From the NCBI GenBank assembly GCA_959601025.1, contig CAUGOD010000008.1, positions 25,956-89,955 of the forward strand: a stretch of 64,000 bases of DNA, given 5' to 3'. The notes beneath the pieces were generated by a model. The model had not been told where the DNA came from. It saw only the letters and a list, made by a program, of their open reading frames with translations, and made no database searches. Source of the DNA: an uncultured Oscillospiraceae bacterium (lineage in GTDB: Bacteria > Bacillota > Clostridia > Oscillospirales > Acutalibacteraceae). Below, in pieces: positions 63,719 through 64,000 of the stretch. Numbering within the stretch: position 1 is the stretch's first letter; the number at the start of each line of letters is the position of its first letter. Made by a program: the position numbers and the translations under genes.

Positions 63719-64000
63719 GCCGTTTAGGAAAATGCCGACAGGCATTTTCGAATGCGCCGCCGGGAAGCGTTGGAAAAGAATTCGTTTGGGCGGCGTTGCG
63801 GAAAGATGCCGTTTCGAAAAATGCCGACAGGCATTTTTAAATGCGCCGCCGGGAAACGTTGGAAAAGAATTCGTTTGGGCGGCGTTGCGGAAAGATGCCG
63901 TTTCGGAAAATGCCGACAGGCATTTTTAAATGCGCCGCCGGGAAACGTTGGAAAAGAACTCGTTTGGGCGGCGTTGCGGAAAGATGCCGTTTCGGAAAAT
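63713..64000 (+). repeat. Repeat array 6 (at least three units, exact 89-bp period, runs out of window)
   Basis: The GCGGCG junctions at 63790, 63879 and 63968 are 89 bases apart. Each unit has GAAAATGCC-GACA-GGCATTTTC and GCGCCGCCGGGAA...TTTGGGCGGCG, with near-identical sequence between units. No gene is visible from 63652 to the window end; short frames through the array are shadows of the repeat. Confidence 0.9.

Noticed and set aside
63717..63929. Small protein gene in the repeat array
   Set aside because: The frame is made entirely of the repeat, with no ribosome site; similar frames occur in every array.
63713..64000. CRISPR array
   Set aside because: The whole 89-base unit is repeated; there are no variable spacers of constant size and no cas genes.

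Overview
The window comes from the origin of replication of a fairly GC-rich Gram-positive anaerobe. It is most like a gut clostridium of the Oscillospiraceae/Ruminococcaceae type, judging by gene content (rpmH-rnpA-yidD-yidC-jag facing away from dnaA, dnaA-dnaN-S4-recF-remB-gyrB-gyrA, Noc plus Soj/Spo0J), clostridial sigma-A promoters, TTG/GTG starts and AGGAGG-type ribosome sites. The species cannot be named from the sequence alone. Genes left of about 38.2 kb lie mostly on the minus strand and genes right of it on the plus strand, as expected if replication starts in the dnaA-dnaN gap near 40.0-40.4 kb.

Left part (0-38 kb, accessory and metabolic): end of an opine-dehydrogenase-like gene; a redox operon (HxlR regulator, thioredoxin reductase lacking normal NADPH motifs, thioredoxin); glycogen phosphorylase; an ECF sigma factor with a membrane beta-propeller partner; a leftover fragment of a flavoprotein gene; PduL; uracil-DNA glycosylase; HD and metallophosphoesterase pair; a DacF-like protein that has lost its catalytic residues; AraC regulator with a dehydrogenase and a sugar-isomerase-like gene; an M23 peptidase; a DUF1624 membrane protein; small thioesterase; pentapeptide protein; metallo-beta-lactamase-fold hydrolase; tRNA-Ser; an AT-rich islet with a YmaF-type His-rich protein; YyaL; an XRE regulator; PHP phosphoesterase; tRNA-Gly; the threonine branch ACT-hom-thrB-lysC; AI-2E transporter; Rrf2 regulator; then jag, yidC, yidD, rnpA and rpmH.

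Right part (38-64 kb): dnaA, oriC, dnaN, S4 protein, recF, remB, gyrB, five YcxB-like membrane proteins that separate gyrB from gyrA, gyrA, a small membrane protein, yebC, mnmE-mnmG-rsmG, noc, parA, parB, a YbaK-type deacylase, acyl-ACP thioesterase and an unrecognised protein. Two parS-like sites sit near noc/parA, one of them inside mnmG. The mnmE-to-parB block is on the opposite side of dnaA from jag/yidC, unlike the Bacillus layout.

The most unusual signal is a dispersed repeat of about 89 bp (six loci: 8.7, 13.5, 14.8, 59.4, 61.9 and 63.7 kb). Each copy has one or two hairpins closed by GCGCCGCC/GGCGGCGC arms. In five loci the copy opens with an extended -10 promoter motif, and every copy with a downstream gene in view points into that gene. 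It may be a portable promoter plus structured leader.
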